Shown: positions 32,037 to 39,464 of the stretch, piece after piece
Numbering within the stretch: position 1 is the stretch's first letter
Layout of the letters: each line of letters opens with the position of its first letter
Origin: Timonella senegalensis JC301
Lineage (GTDB): Bacteria > Actinomycetota > Actinomycetes > Actinomycetales > Cellulomonadaceae
Direction: 5' to 3'
DNA length: 41,283 nucleotides
Assembly (NCBI RefSeq): GCF_000312125.1
Contig: NZ_HE978642.1
Span: forward strand, 36,650-77,932
Position numbers and translations under genes: made by a program
Notes under the pieces: generated by a model
Seen by the model: the letters and a program-made list of their open reading frames with translations, nothing else
Databases searched by the model: none
What the model was told of the DNA's origin: nothing

Positions 32037-32999
32037 ATGCCGGAGCTGCCCGAGGTAGAGACGGTACGCGAAGGACTAGATCGCCATATCGTCGGTAGGC
32101 GGATAGAGTCCGCGCAGGTACTGCGCGACTATTCGGTGCGCAGGCACGAGGGCGGGCCGCTCGACTTTGTGGACCGCCTTACTGGTCAGACCGTTAACTA
32201 CGTTGCCCGGCGCGGGAAGTTCCTGTGGCTTGGGCTCGATGGCGTCGATGAGACCCTCGTGGGGCACCTAGGCATGAGCGGGCAGCTGCTGGTGAAGGCC
32301 CTAGATGGCTCGGCCGAAGACCACAAGCACCTGCGAGTGCGCCTTGTCTTGGGGCCTATGTCAGAGGCTGCGATGGGGGAGCGGCCTAGCGCGGAGGCAC
32401 CCCTAGTGCCCGTGACTCTGGACTTTGTGGACCAGCGGACTTTTGGATATCTCGCGGTGTGCGAGACCGAACCCACGCCGGACGGGCTGGCCGCAGGACT
32501 GGGTAGTCATGAGGCGCGTATCCCCACGGTTGTCGCCCACATCGCGCGCGATCTGCTCGACCCAGCGGTGGCGTCAGGGACACCCGGACGCAAGGCCTTG
32601 GTGCGCCTAATCAAGTCAAAGCCCGCGGCGATTAAGCGCGTGTTGCTCGACCAGACAGTGGTGTCTGGGATAGGTAACATTTACGCGGACGAATCCCTGT
32701 GGCGGGCCGCCGTGCACGGCGAACGCCCCGCAAACAAGCTGACAGGGCCGGCGATTGACCGGCTGCTCGACCACGCCTTTGACGTCATGTCCGAAGCTCT
32801 CGTGCAGGGTGGAACCTCGTTCGACGCGCTGTACGTCAACGTCAACGGTGAGTCCGGGTACTTCGATCGTTCCTTGAACGCCTACGGGCGCGAGGGAGAG
32901 CCGTGCCGCAGATGTGGGGCGATCATCCGACGGTCCGAGTTCATGAACCGGTCCTCGTACTGGTGCCCGACGTGCCAGACGAGGCCGCGGTCTACGTAA
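32037..32999 (+). CDS. mutM: Formamidopyrimidine-DNA glycosylase
   Basis: MutM (Fpg) removes 8-oxoguanine and formamidopyrimidines from DNA and nicks the backbone. The 320-residue protein starts MPELPEVETVREGL, with the catalytic proline 2 and glutamate 3. It has RGKFLWLGLDG, the HLGMSGQL helix, the helix-two-turn-helix (VVSGIGNIYADESLWRA), and a C-terminal zinc finger CRRCGAII to CPTCQ. It is somewhat longer than the usual 270-290 because of a loop at about residues 100-125. Last gene of the yceD-rpmF-rnc-mutM group; in many actinobacteria smc follows, but not here. Confidence 0.96.
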   Translation: MPELPEVETVREGLDRHIVGRRIESAQVLRDYSVRRHEGGPLDFVDRLTGQTVNYVARRGKFLWLGLDGVDETLVGHLGMSGQLLVKALDGSAEDHKHLRVRLVLGPMSEAAMGERPSAEAPLVPVTLDFVDQRTFGYLAVCETEPTPDGLAAGLGSHEARIPTVVAHIARDLLDPAVASGTPGRKALVRLIKSKPAAIKRVLLDQTVVSGIGNIYADESLWRAAVHGERPANKLTGPAIDRLLDHAFDVMSEALVQGGTSFDALYVNVNGESGYFDRSLNAYGREGEPCRRCGAIIRRSEFMNRSSYWCPTCQTRPRST

Positions 33000-33049
33000 T
33001 AGTTCTCAGATTCAGTCAAGTAAGGCTCGTGTGGCGGCCTGGCAGGTAG

Positions 33050-33910
33050 CTACTGGTCAGACCTCACGCGGAGAGGCCAAGGCAACCAGTCACCTTCTGG
33101 GCTTATGGCGCTCAGGGCGGACAGCATGGCTTGGGCCCGATCTAGTACCGCCTGCGGAAGGTCACTAGCAAGTACAGAACCGCCAACGGCTGAGCAGTTC
33201 GGAGCGGGCCTTGTGAGCTGAAATGAATACACTGATTCATCGGCATCGTGGGTTGCCGCAGATCCAGAACGCAGCTTGGCGTTCTCAGCAATGACACCAG
33301 GGTCGGACGTCTCTTGATCAGGGCCCTTAGTTGCAAAAGAGGTAATTTCAACCCAGGTGCCGGGGGCCAGTCCTGGAAAATTCTTGTCGAGGAAGTCGAA
33401 CGGCATGAAGTCGTCTGGACAGCCCATAGAAGTGCTTTCTTTGAGCCCTCCACCGATGATTGCAAAGATGCTCTGCTCGAGTTCGTTCATGCAGTGTTCG
33501 ACGGACTCATCGCAAGCGTCGCAACCACAGTCTGGAAACTGCTCGCTGAAGAGTGCTCCCGCACCCAAGGTGATACCCGGTTGGTCTGTAAACGCAATGA
33601 GGATCTCTGCTGTGCCAGGCACATTAGGCGATAGTTTTACCGCCCGAGTAACGGCATGATAAATGACAGGGTGATCGAGGTCAGCCACGAGATGGCTGCC
33701 TTCTTCAATGCGAACGTCATAGGTTGCATTCAGATGATTGATGAGTGCATTGGCAACTATGTGCAGAGGTGCGAAGCGATCGGGATGTCGGGTTTCGGAG
33801 TACTGGTCATCTGGTGGCGAGTCGGGCCAACGGTTGCCATAGTTGATGATCTGCCCGTCGTCGTCTCGAAACTCCACTGGAACGATCGTGGGCCGGATGT
33901 ACTCAGTCAT
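33050..33910 (-). CDS. DUF6226-family hypothetical protein
   Basis: A 286-residue protein starting MTEYIRPTIVPVEFRDDDGQIINYGNRW. A segment RFAPLHIVANALINHL and the cysteine-rich FPDCGCDACDES (about residue 145) match DUF6226 as I recall it. Function unknown. Relatives are scattered in Micrococcales genomes and resemble immunity or housekeeping orphan proteins. The start was set at ATG 33910, where the family-like N-terminus begins. The frame stays open for 87 more codons upstream, but that stretch is Cys/His-rich and unlike protein. The second half (from SMGCPDDFMPFDFLD) may be a separate domain. Confidence 0.72.
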   Translation of the reverse strand: MTEYIRPTIVPVEFRDDDGQIINYGNRWPDSPPDDQYSETRHPDRFAPLHIVANALINHLNATYDVRIEEGSHLVADLDHPVIYHAVTRAVKLSPNVPGTAEILIAFTDQPGITLGAGALFSEQFPDCGCDACDESVEHCMNELEQSIFAIIGGGLKESTSMGCPDDFMPFDFLDKNFPGLAPGTWVEITSFATKGPDQETSDPGVIAENAKLRSGSAATHDADESVYSFQLTRPAPNCSAVGGSVLASDLPQAVLDRAQAMLSALSAISPEGDWLPWPLRVRSDQ

Positions 33911-34178
33911 GTTCCGCAGTGTACCCATCACGTGACGCAGTTCCCCGACACCCGCAGCGATCCTCTCTATTCTTGACGCGTCGGCGGACGTGAATCCTTG
34001 TCGTTGAGTGGAGCAGAGCGTCATCTGATCGGCGTGAGTGTTCAGATGACATGTCATGCAGCAATGATCATTACCCAGATCATTGGTGCCCAAGATGCCT
34101 TCTCGAAGGTTAGTGACATCCAATGAGGCAAGCCGCACTCTTGCGATCAGCAGTGATGCTTTGGGGCACACACCTGTG
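33911..34178. other. Upstream region of the DUF6226 gene
   Basis: About 270 bases with no supported gene. A short phrase, GATCATT, occurs twice near 34068-34085. I see no clear promoter boxes. Confidence 0.35.
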
Positions 34179-34406
34179 TTAGTTGAGGCGAATCGCGGCA
34201 GCTAAGGTTTCATCCTTGAGAGTGTCGGACGCCCCGAGGACTTCGATTCCTAGCAGCCGCCCCTCATCATCGAAGTCGAGGATGATTTCCGAATCTAAGT
34301 TGGGTGTTTTGATGGATGAGACTTGCCGGGAAGCTTCCCCAGGTCCAATGCTGTGGACTACATAGATGTACGCGGCATCAACTTCCGGGTCATACTCGAT
34401 ATGCAT
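34179..34406 (-). CDS. DUF2283-family small protein
   Basis: A 75-residue protein: MHIEYDPEVDAAYIYVVHSIGPGEASRQVSS then EIILDFDDEGRLLGIEVLGASDTL. This is the standard DUF2283 fold (YDPEADALYI and the DxxGRLVGIEVL motif). These proteins often sit near toxin-antitoxin or DUF4258 genes. No partner is seen here. Function unknown. Confidence 0.82.
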   Translation of the reverse strand: MHIEYDPEVDAAYIYVVHSIGPGEASRQVSSIKTPNLDSEIILDFDDEGRLLGIEVLGASDTLKDETLAAAIRLN

Positions 34407-34515
34407 CTCAGCATCCTACTTGTTCAACGAATGGGTCACGGCAGCGTCGACCGTCGTAACTAGGATCTCGGCGCAGTGTGCGCCCGACTGGCTCTCTTTC
34501 GCACCACCTTATTCC

Positions 34516-34550
34516 CGACGATTGTGGCTGGCACCCAGCCACAATCGTCG
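34516..34550. repeat. 35-base REP-like palindrome
   Basis: CGACGATTGTGGCTGG (34516-34531), CAC, then the perfect complement CCAGCCACAATCGTCG (34535-34550). It carries the CGACGAT core shared with other intergenic copies. There is no T-run on either side, so simple termination is not an obvious role. Confidence 0.85.
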
Positions 34551-34621
34551 AAAATCTGTTGAGACTTGGGCACGTACCGGGCGGGACTATCCCGCATGCC
34601 CGCCACCGCAGCAGGGAACCC

Positions 34622-34692
34622 CCGAGATTGCACCTGGGGGGCCGAGATCATAGGGCCGCCGGGCAATCTCGAACCCCCAAGTGCAATCTCGG
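34622..34692. repeat. 19-bp inverted repeat with inner stem
   Basis: CCGAGATTGCACCTGGGGG (34622-34640) and CCCCCAAGTGCAATCTCGG (34674-34692) pair with one mismatch. Inside, CGAGAT and ATCTCG pair again. It lies 36 bases beyond the stop of the membrane protein gene and could end that transcript. Confidence 0.8.
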
Positions 34693-34727
34693 CGCAGTGG
34701 CGCTGGCTCGGCAGGTGAACCGGTCCC

Positions 34728-35696
34728 TTAACGCCTGTTGGGTGAGTTGTGCCCCAGTGCTTTGCGCCACGAGTCAAAGATCTCCCAGGCTGTTGCTGCG
34801 GCGATTCCCAGCGTGAGCAGGGTTGTGAGAACTGAGGAGCCGTCCGCGTCGATGGTTACGTTGTTCGGCGTGAGTGCTCGGTCGACAAACTCCGGGTTGA
34901 TCAGCTCACCGCGTGAAATCAGCGTAAGCACGATGGCCGCGAAGGCCAGCGCGATGACGGTATTGATCACAGCGAGTGAGAGTGTCCAGCGTCCCTTCAC
35001 GTGGACGGCGATAGCCAGGGCTGCCTGTACCGCAAGGATCACCAGCAGGGCCGAGATAACCCACGGCCACAGGCCCGGGTTCAATATCGACACCGTCTCG
35101 TTGCCGGGGCGGAAGAACCCGATGAACCTGTCCCATAGAAGCGCACCGGCGCCGAGGGCAAGGAATCCGAGTTCGAACCCGAGCTCCACACGGCCACCCG
35201 AAGGGGCCTCCGGGTCGGGGAGTTGTTCGGGGTCCCACGCGAGGCCAAGGTCGGTGCCCGTGCGCTCGAGGATCACGAAGACGACGGTCACCCAGAAGGC
35301 CACATGAACGGCTGTGGTTAGCGCGATCCCTGCAGCGCCAAGCAGGACGTCAATGGTTGAGGAACCGGCGAGCCCCTTAGCGATTGCCGTTCCACCCGCC
35401 GCGCACAGCGGGATGACGACGATCAGGATCTTGAGCAGTCGCTGCCACGTGAGGTAGTACTTGGGGCCGATGAGGTGCAGGGGCCGGTCCGCGTAGCCCG
35501 CAGCGAGCGCGCTCGGGTCTCCGAGCTCCAGCAGCACCGCCTTTTCAGCGTCTGCCGGGAGCGCACCCTGTTCGATGTGGGACTCGATTGCATCCGCAAT
35601 GGAACCGGAAAGCTCGTCTCTCACATCCTGCTGGAGGTGAGCAGGAAGGCTCTTCACAGTTGCCTCGATGTATCTGGTGGTCAGTGGTGCAGTCAC
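34728..35696 (-). CDS. HAAS-domain membrane protein (PadR partner)
   Basis: A 322-residue membrane protein. Residues 1-80 (TTRYIEATVKSLPAHLQQDVRDELSGSIADAIE, with LGDPSALAAGYADRP) form the HAAS/permease-prefix domain typically encoded next to PadR regulators. Around six transmembrane segments follow (for example LLKILIVVIPLCAAGGTAIA, VAFWVTVVFVIL, VISALLVILAVQAALAIAV). The start is GTG 35696, one base after the padR stop, with GGAG inside the padR end. A longer frame begins inside padR and is less likely. Function is unknown; relatives are regulated membrane proteins, possibly stress related. Confidence 0.85.
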   Translation of the reverse strand: MTAPLTTRYIEATVKSLPAHLQQDVRDELSGSIADAIESHIEQGALPADAEKAVLLELGDPSALAAGYADRPLHLIGPKYYLTWQRLLKILIVVIPLCAAGGTAIAKGLAGSSTIDVLLGAAGIALTTAVHVAFWVTVVFVILERTGTDLGLAWDPEQLPDPEAPSGGRVELGFELGFLALGAGALLWDRFIGFFRPGNETVSILNPGLWPWVISALLVILAVQAALAIAVHVKGRWTLSLAVINTVIALAFAAIVLTLISRGELINPEFVDRALTPNNVTIDADGSSVLTTLLTLGIAAATAWEIFDSWRKALGHNSPNRR

Positions 35697-35697
35697 G

Positions 35698-36051
35698 TCA
35701 GTTCTCCTCTGCGTGTGGGCCTGCTGGGTCATTCAAGGTTGAGAAGGCCGCGTTGAGTTCGCGCCATTCTGTGATGAGGGCTTGTTCCAGCCGTTTGCCG
35801 GCGTCGGAGGTCTGGTAGAACTTCCGGGGACGTGCCTCGTCGGTGTTCCACTCGCTGACTAGGTAACCCTGCTTTTCCAGGCGGCGCAGGAGAGGGTAAA
35901 GGGTGTTCGCGTCCGTTGCGAACCCGATGCGCTCGAGGTCCTCTAGGAGTCCGTAGCCATACCCGGGAGTGGAGAGGAGCGTGAGGCATGCCAGCACAAT
36001 CGTGCCGCGGCGCAGCTCCTGTAGGTGGATGTCGAACTCTCCTGTGCTCAT
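35698..36051 (-). CDS. PadR-family transcriptional regulator
   Basis: A 117-residue winged-helix repressor: LRRGTIVLACLTLLSTPGYGYGLLEDLERIGF, then the wing region ANTLYPLLRRLEKQGYLVSEWNTDEARPRKFYQTSDAGKRLEQ. It is the first gene of an operon with the HAAS membrane protein and is probably autoregulated through the palindrome at 36056-36069. The ATG has no Shine-Dalgarno and lies eight bases from the -10 box, suggesting leaderless translation. Confidence 0.93.
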   Translation of the reverse strand: MSTGEFDIHLQELRRGTIVLACLTLLSTPGYGYGLLEDLERIGFATDANTLYPLLRRLEKQGYLVSEWNTDEARPRKFYQTSDAGKRLEQALITEWRELNAAFSTLNDPAGPHAEEN

Positions 36052-36055
36052 ATCT

Positions 36056-36088
36056 CACACGATAGTGTGTGTCGCACAGTAACGTCAA
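36056..36088 (-). promoter_or_regulatory. padR promoter with overlapping palindrome
   Basis: On the reverse strand TTGACG (36088-36083), 18 bases, then TATCGT (36064-36059). The palindrome CACAC-GATA-GTGTG (36056-36069) covers the -10 box, a good place for repressor binding. The predicted transcript start falls at or just before the ATG at 36051. Confidence 0.65.
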
Positions 36089-36174
36089 TGGAACAGGTAA
36101 GGTACCCCTGTGCGCTCTGTATTGCTGCAGGTGAGAACACTGTGTGACGGGCAGTTGACCCAGTTATGAACTTG

Positions 36175-37134
36175 CTAGTTGACCCGGTTGTTCAGCGGCT
36201 CTCCCGAGAGGAACCTGCGTACGTTCTCACCGATCAGTCGGTCTACCTCGACGGGACGGCCGCCCGCAGCATGCGGTGTGAGGATGACGTTAGGCGCGGT
36301 CCACAGGGGAGAGCTTGCCGGCAGCGGTTCCTCGGCGAACACGTCGAGAGCAGCGCCACCGATGGTGCCGGCGCGCAGCGCGGAGTCCAGCGCGTCCTCG
36401 TCGACTGTTGCCCCGCGACCCACGTTAACCACCCAGGCGTGGGAAGGGAGCGCGTCGAACACAGTCTCGCCCATGATTCCTTGGGTCTCGGGGAGCGAGG
36501 GCAGAATGTTGACCAGGATGTCGGTGGAGACCAGAACATCGAGCACCTCGGAGACCCCGACCACCGGGTATCCGGCGCGTTCGCCCGCGCTGTTCGCCAC
36601 GCCCGTAACCCCGGCGCCCAGCGCTGTCAGCAGCGGCGCCAGCGTTTGCGCGATTGAGCCAAAGCCCCAGATCGTCACCCGCGCCCCGCGCAGGGTAGCC
36701 AACCCCGGAAACCCAGTGGATGGGTCACGCTGCGGCCCGGGAGGCTGGACCCCGCCCAGTTCGGATGCCCAACGCCCCTCTACCTGCGCCGCATAGAACC
36801 GGTCTAGCCTGCGCACGGCGGCAAGGATGAGCATGAGCGTGTGCTCAGCCACGGGAGCGTCGTGATGCCCGGACGCATTAGTGACCAACACCTTGGGCGC
36901 AAACCCCACCGAGTCAATCAGGTCCGTTCCGGCGGACAGCGCGCACACCCACTCCAGCCCGGTCATGCGCTCACGCGCGTCCACGAGCTGCTCGCGGGTG
37001 TTGCCCCACACCACCAGGCACTGCGCACCAAGGTAGTGCGGCGGCAGTGGCACCGCTGGGTCGTAGTAGTCGTAGTCGACTCCCGCAATCTCGGGGAGTG
37101 CCTCCGTCACGGTGGTGGGAACGAGTATCTGCAT
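36175..37134 (-). CDS. D-isomer-specific 2-hydroxyacid dehydrogenase
   Basis: An NAD(P)-dependent oxidoreductase of 319 residues acting on a 2-hydroxy or 2-keto acid of unknown identity. The NAD motif is VTIWGFGSIAQTLAPLL, with the third glycine replaced by alanine. Then the catalytic arginine in VVNVGRGATVDEDAL, the glutamate in DVFAEEPLP, and the histidine in LTPHAAGG. The start is ATG 37134, with AGGTGGAG upstream. It is divergent from the response regulator gene. Nearby genes do not reveal its substrate. Confidence 0.9.
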   Translation of the reverse strand: MQILVPTTVTEALPEIAGVDYDYYDPAVPLPPHYLGAQCLVVWGNTREQLVDARERMTGLEWVCALSAGTDLIDSVGFAPKVLVTNASGHHDAPVAEHTLMLILAAVRRLDRFYAAQVEGRWASELGGVQPPGPQRDPSTGFPGLATLRGARVTIWGFGSIAQTLAPLLTALGAGVTGVANSAGERAGYPVVGVSEVLDVLVSTDILVNILPSLPETQGIMGETVFDALPSHAWVVNVGRGATVDEDALDSALRAGTIGGAALDVFAEEPLPASSPLWTAPNVILTPHAAGGRPVEVDRLIGENVRRFLSGEPLNNRVN

Positions 37135-37268
37135 GTCTCCACCTTGGCACATTCCGCTGCGAGATGGCCCCAACAATTCGGGCACAGCAGCAGAAACTCT
37201 TTCTGCCCAAACGTCGTATTGCGCGAGTTCGCCCGCGCTTTCCCATGCCGTTCGTTTAACATTGAGGG

Positions 37269-37937
37269 GTGGAGAACTCGAACAGCCTGAACAGCGCAGA
37301 CATTCGCGTCATGATCGTTGATGACCACGAGGTCGTGCGCCGCGGCATTGCAGAGGTAATTGACCGCGCGGACGGAATGGGCGTTGTCGCCGAGGCCGGA
37401 AGCGTCGCCGAGGGCGTCCGCCGTGCGGAGCTCGTCAACCCTCAGGTAATGCTCGTTGACCTGCAGCTTCCTGATGGCACGGGAATTGACATGATTCGCG
37501 CCGTGCGCGCGAATCGCCCAGACATTCGCGCGATCGTGCTGACCTCGTTCGACGATGACACTGCGCTCGCAGCAGCCCTTGAGGTTGGCGCAGCAGCGTA
37601 CGTGCTCAAGTCGGTTCGTGGCGCCGAGATCGCGGAGGTCGTTCGCGCGGTTGCCGCTGGTCGTGTGCTGCTCGATGAGCGCACCGTGACTCGCCGCCGC
37701 AAGGAGAACGACGACCCCACCGAGGATCTCACCCCGAGTGAGCTCCGCGTGGTCGAACTGATCGGTGAGGGCCTGTCCAACCGCGAGATCGCGGAGCGCC
37801 TGTCGATCGCCGAGAAGACGGTCAAGAACCACATCACCTCGCTCCTCGCAAAGATGGGCCTGCAGCGCCGCACCCAGGTGGCCGCGTGGGTAGCATCGCG
37901 CAAGCACCACGCGTGGTCGAGCGAACCAGGCAACTGA
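37269..37937 (+). CDS. NarL/LuxR-family response regulator
   Basis: 222 residues. The receiver domain (12-130) has VMIVDDHEVVRRG, the phosphorylated Asp64 in MLVDLQLPDGTG, the T/S switch (VLTSFDDD) and the conserved lysine in AYVLKS. The LuxR helix-turn-helix (150-215) reads LTPSELRVVELIGEGLSNREIAERLSIAEKTVKNHITSLLAKMG. It resembles the DevR/DosR group that pairs with GAF-domain kinases; such a kinase gene converges on it. The start is GTG 37269, with TAACAT a few bases upstream, so a leaderless transcript is possible. A strong hairpin follows. Confidence 0.94.
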   Translation: MENSNSLNSADIRVMIVDDHEVVRRGIAEVIDRADGMGVVAEAGSVAEGVRRAELVNPQVMLVDLQLPDGTGIDMIRAVRANRPDIRAIVLTSFDDDTALAAALEVGAAAYVLKSVRGAEIAEVVRAVAAGRVLLDERTVTRRRKENDDPTEDLTPSELRVVELIGEGLSNREIAERLSIAEKTVKNHITSLLAKMGLQRRTQVAAWVASRKHHAWSSEPGN

Positions 37938-37949
37938 ACCAGCCAACAG

Positions 37950-37986
37950 CGATAGGGCGGCCTCCTTTACGGAGGCCGCCCTATCG
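37950..37986. terminator. Terminator of the response regulator gene
   Basis: CGATAGGGCGGCCTCC and its complement (37971-37986) form a perfect 16-bp stem with loop TTTAC, 12 bases after the stop codon. The right arm ends in ATCG and runs into TCGT, linking it to the dispersed motif. Confidence 0.85.
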
Positions 37987-38000
37987 TCGTAAATAAGCAC

Positions 38001-38035
38001 AGTGGGATGGTCCATCAGTGATGGACCATCCCACT
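38001..38035. repeat. 16-bp stem palindrome between convergent RR and kinase genes
   Basis: AGTGGGATGGTCCATC (38001-38016), AGT, and the perfect complement to 38035. Outer flanks ATCGTCGTAAATA (37983 on) and TATTTTCGACGAT (38039-38051) also match each other as an imperfect inverted repeat. Confidence 0.82.
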
Positions 38036-38079
38036 CTGTATTTTCGACGATTGTGCTGGGACCCAGCGCAGGTCTCCCC

Positions 38080-38146
38080 GAGTGCCGCTCAGGTGCGTTG
38101 AGTGCCGTCCCCGCGCGACGGCACTCGCTGCAGGAGCACGGCACTC
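38080..38146. repeat. Four evenly spaced GAGTGCCG / CGGCACTC units
   Basis: GAGTGCCG begins at 38080 and 38100. Its complement CGGCACTC begins at 38119 and 38139. The inner pair makes a nine-bp hairpin (38100-38108 with 38118-38126) that could end the reverse-strand kinase transcript. Confidence 0.75.
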
Positions 38147-38165
38147 ATGCTCGTCCGCACCTCAC

Positions 38166-39451
38166 TCAGTGGGAGAACTTCCATTCGTCGGGCAGGTCAC
38201 TGCCACCGATTTCGGCGTGGTGAGAGGAGATTGCTTCCTGCTCCTCGAGGCGGGCGCTCTTGAGTGGAGCATTCCACTTGAGCAGGGCGCCGTGGCCGGT
38301 GGAGGAGTTCTCGAGCGAGTACTCACCGCCGTACTGGCGTGCTCGGGCAGCGATGTTCCACGTGCCGGACTTGCGGCCTGAGACGAACTGGAGGCCGATG
38401 CCGTCGTCCTCGACCTCGACCTCCACACGGCCGATGCCGTCGTGGCTCATGGCCGGGGTGGTGACGGTGACACGCACGGCCACGGACTGGGCCTGCGCGT
38501 GGCGGGCGGCGTTGGCGAGGCCCTCGCGGCACACGGCGAGGACGTCGTCGGTCAGGTGCTTGCTCACCAGGTCATCGATGACCTGCTCGTCCTGGTCGAG
38601 CGCGCCGATGGCGCGGTCGTCGAGCATGATCACCAGGGATGGGGCGAACCCGAGTCCGGTGCGGGCCAGCGAAGCCTCGCGGCGCAAGCGCTCGACCAGA
38701 CCTGTGGCGGCGTCAGGGTCGCGCAGCGAGTGGACGATCGAGCGGATCTCGCGCACCGAGTTGTCGATGTTGTCCAGGGCCTCGTCGAGAATGGCGATGA
38801 GGCCGGCCTTGTCGAGGCCGCGGGCAGCACGGCGGCGGACCACTTCGAGCTGCATGCCCGTGGCAAACAGCTGCTGGATGGCCAGGTCGTGCAGGTCGCG
38901 GCGATGCGCTCGCGCTCCTCCACGAGCTTGCCCATATCCTGGGTCTGGCGCGCCTCGGAGACCACGAGGGCGAGTGCCGCCTGGTCCGCAAAGGTTGAGG
39001 CGCGCTCCATGTCCTTGGCAATAAAGGACTCTTGGCCGACCTTGCGCAGGAGCACAAGGACGCCCACTGGCTTCTCACTCGTGCCCATGGGCGCGTACAG
39101 GGCAGGCCCATACTTTCGCATCTCGGGTACAGCGATTGCCTTGGCATCTGCGAGCGACGGAATGTTCTTGGGCATTCCGGTGCGCAGTGCGGTCCAGGCA
39201 ACCCCATCGTGCGGCATCGCGAGGCCAAGGATATCCTCGGTGCCCCAACCACGCACGATCTCAACGATCAACTCGTTTTTGAGGCCGGGCAGGATGAGTG
39301 CGGCGGCGTCGGCGTGCGCGATCTCGCGCGCCACCGTCACGATGTGCTCAAGGACCTCGTCCTCGGGCGAACCCTGGAGGAGCATCGTGGTGATCTCTGA
39401 TCCGGCACTCAACCACTTTTCGCGTTCGATGGCATCGGCTTCTGCGGGCAT
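38166..39451 (-). pseudogene. GAF-domain sensor histidine kinase with a one-base frameshift at the H-box
   Basis: Reading leftward from ATG 39451 there is MPAEADAIEREKWLSAGSEIT, then a GAF domain (about residues 20-160: HADAAALILPGLKNELIVEIVRGWG, PMGTSEKPVGVLVLLRKVGQESF). The coiled MGKLVEERERIA follows. Here, at about 38899-38901, one base is missing. Relatives read ERIARDLHDLAIQQLFATGMQLE. The same sequence resumes in the next frame, with the HATPase part (VCREGLANAARHAQAQ, VEDDGIGLQF, GHGALLKWNAPL) to the stop at 38166. The break removes continuity at the phosphorylated histidine region. It starts 14 bases after the cydC-type gene with AAGGAG, so the two are one operon. A sequencing error cannot be excluded. 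Confidence 0.87.
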
Positions 39452-39464
39452 CACGATGGTCTCC

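Noticed and set aside
33911-34171. N-terminal extension of the DUF6226 protein
   Set aside because: Composition is unlike protein, and the family-like sequence begins at MTEYIRP.
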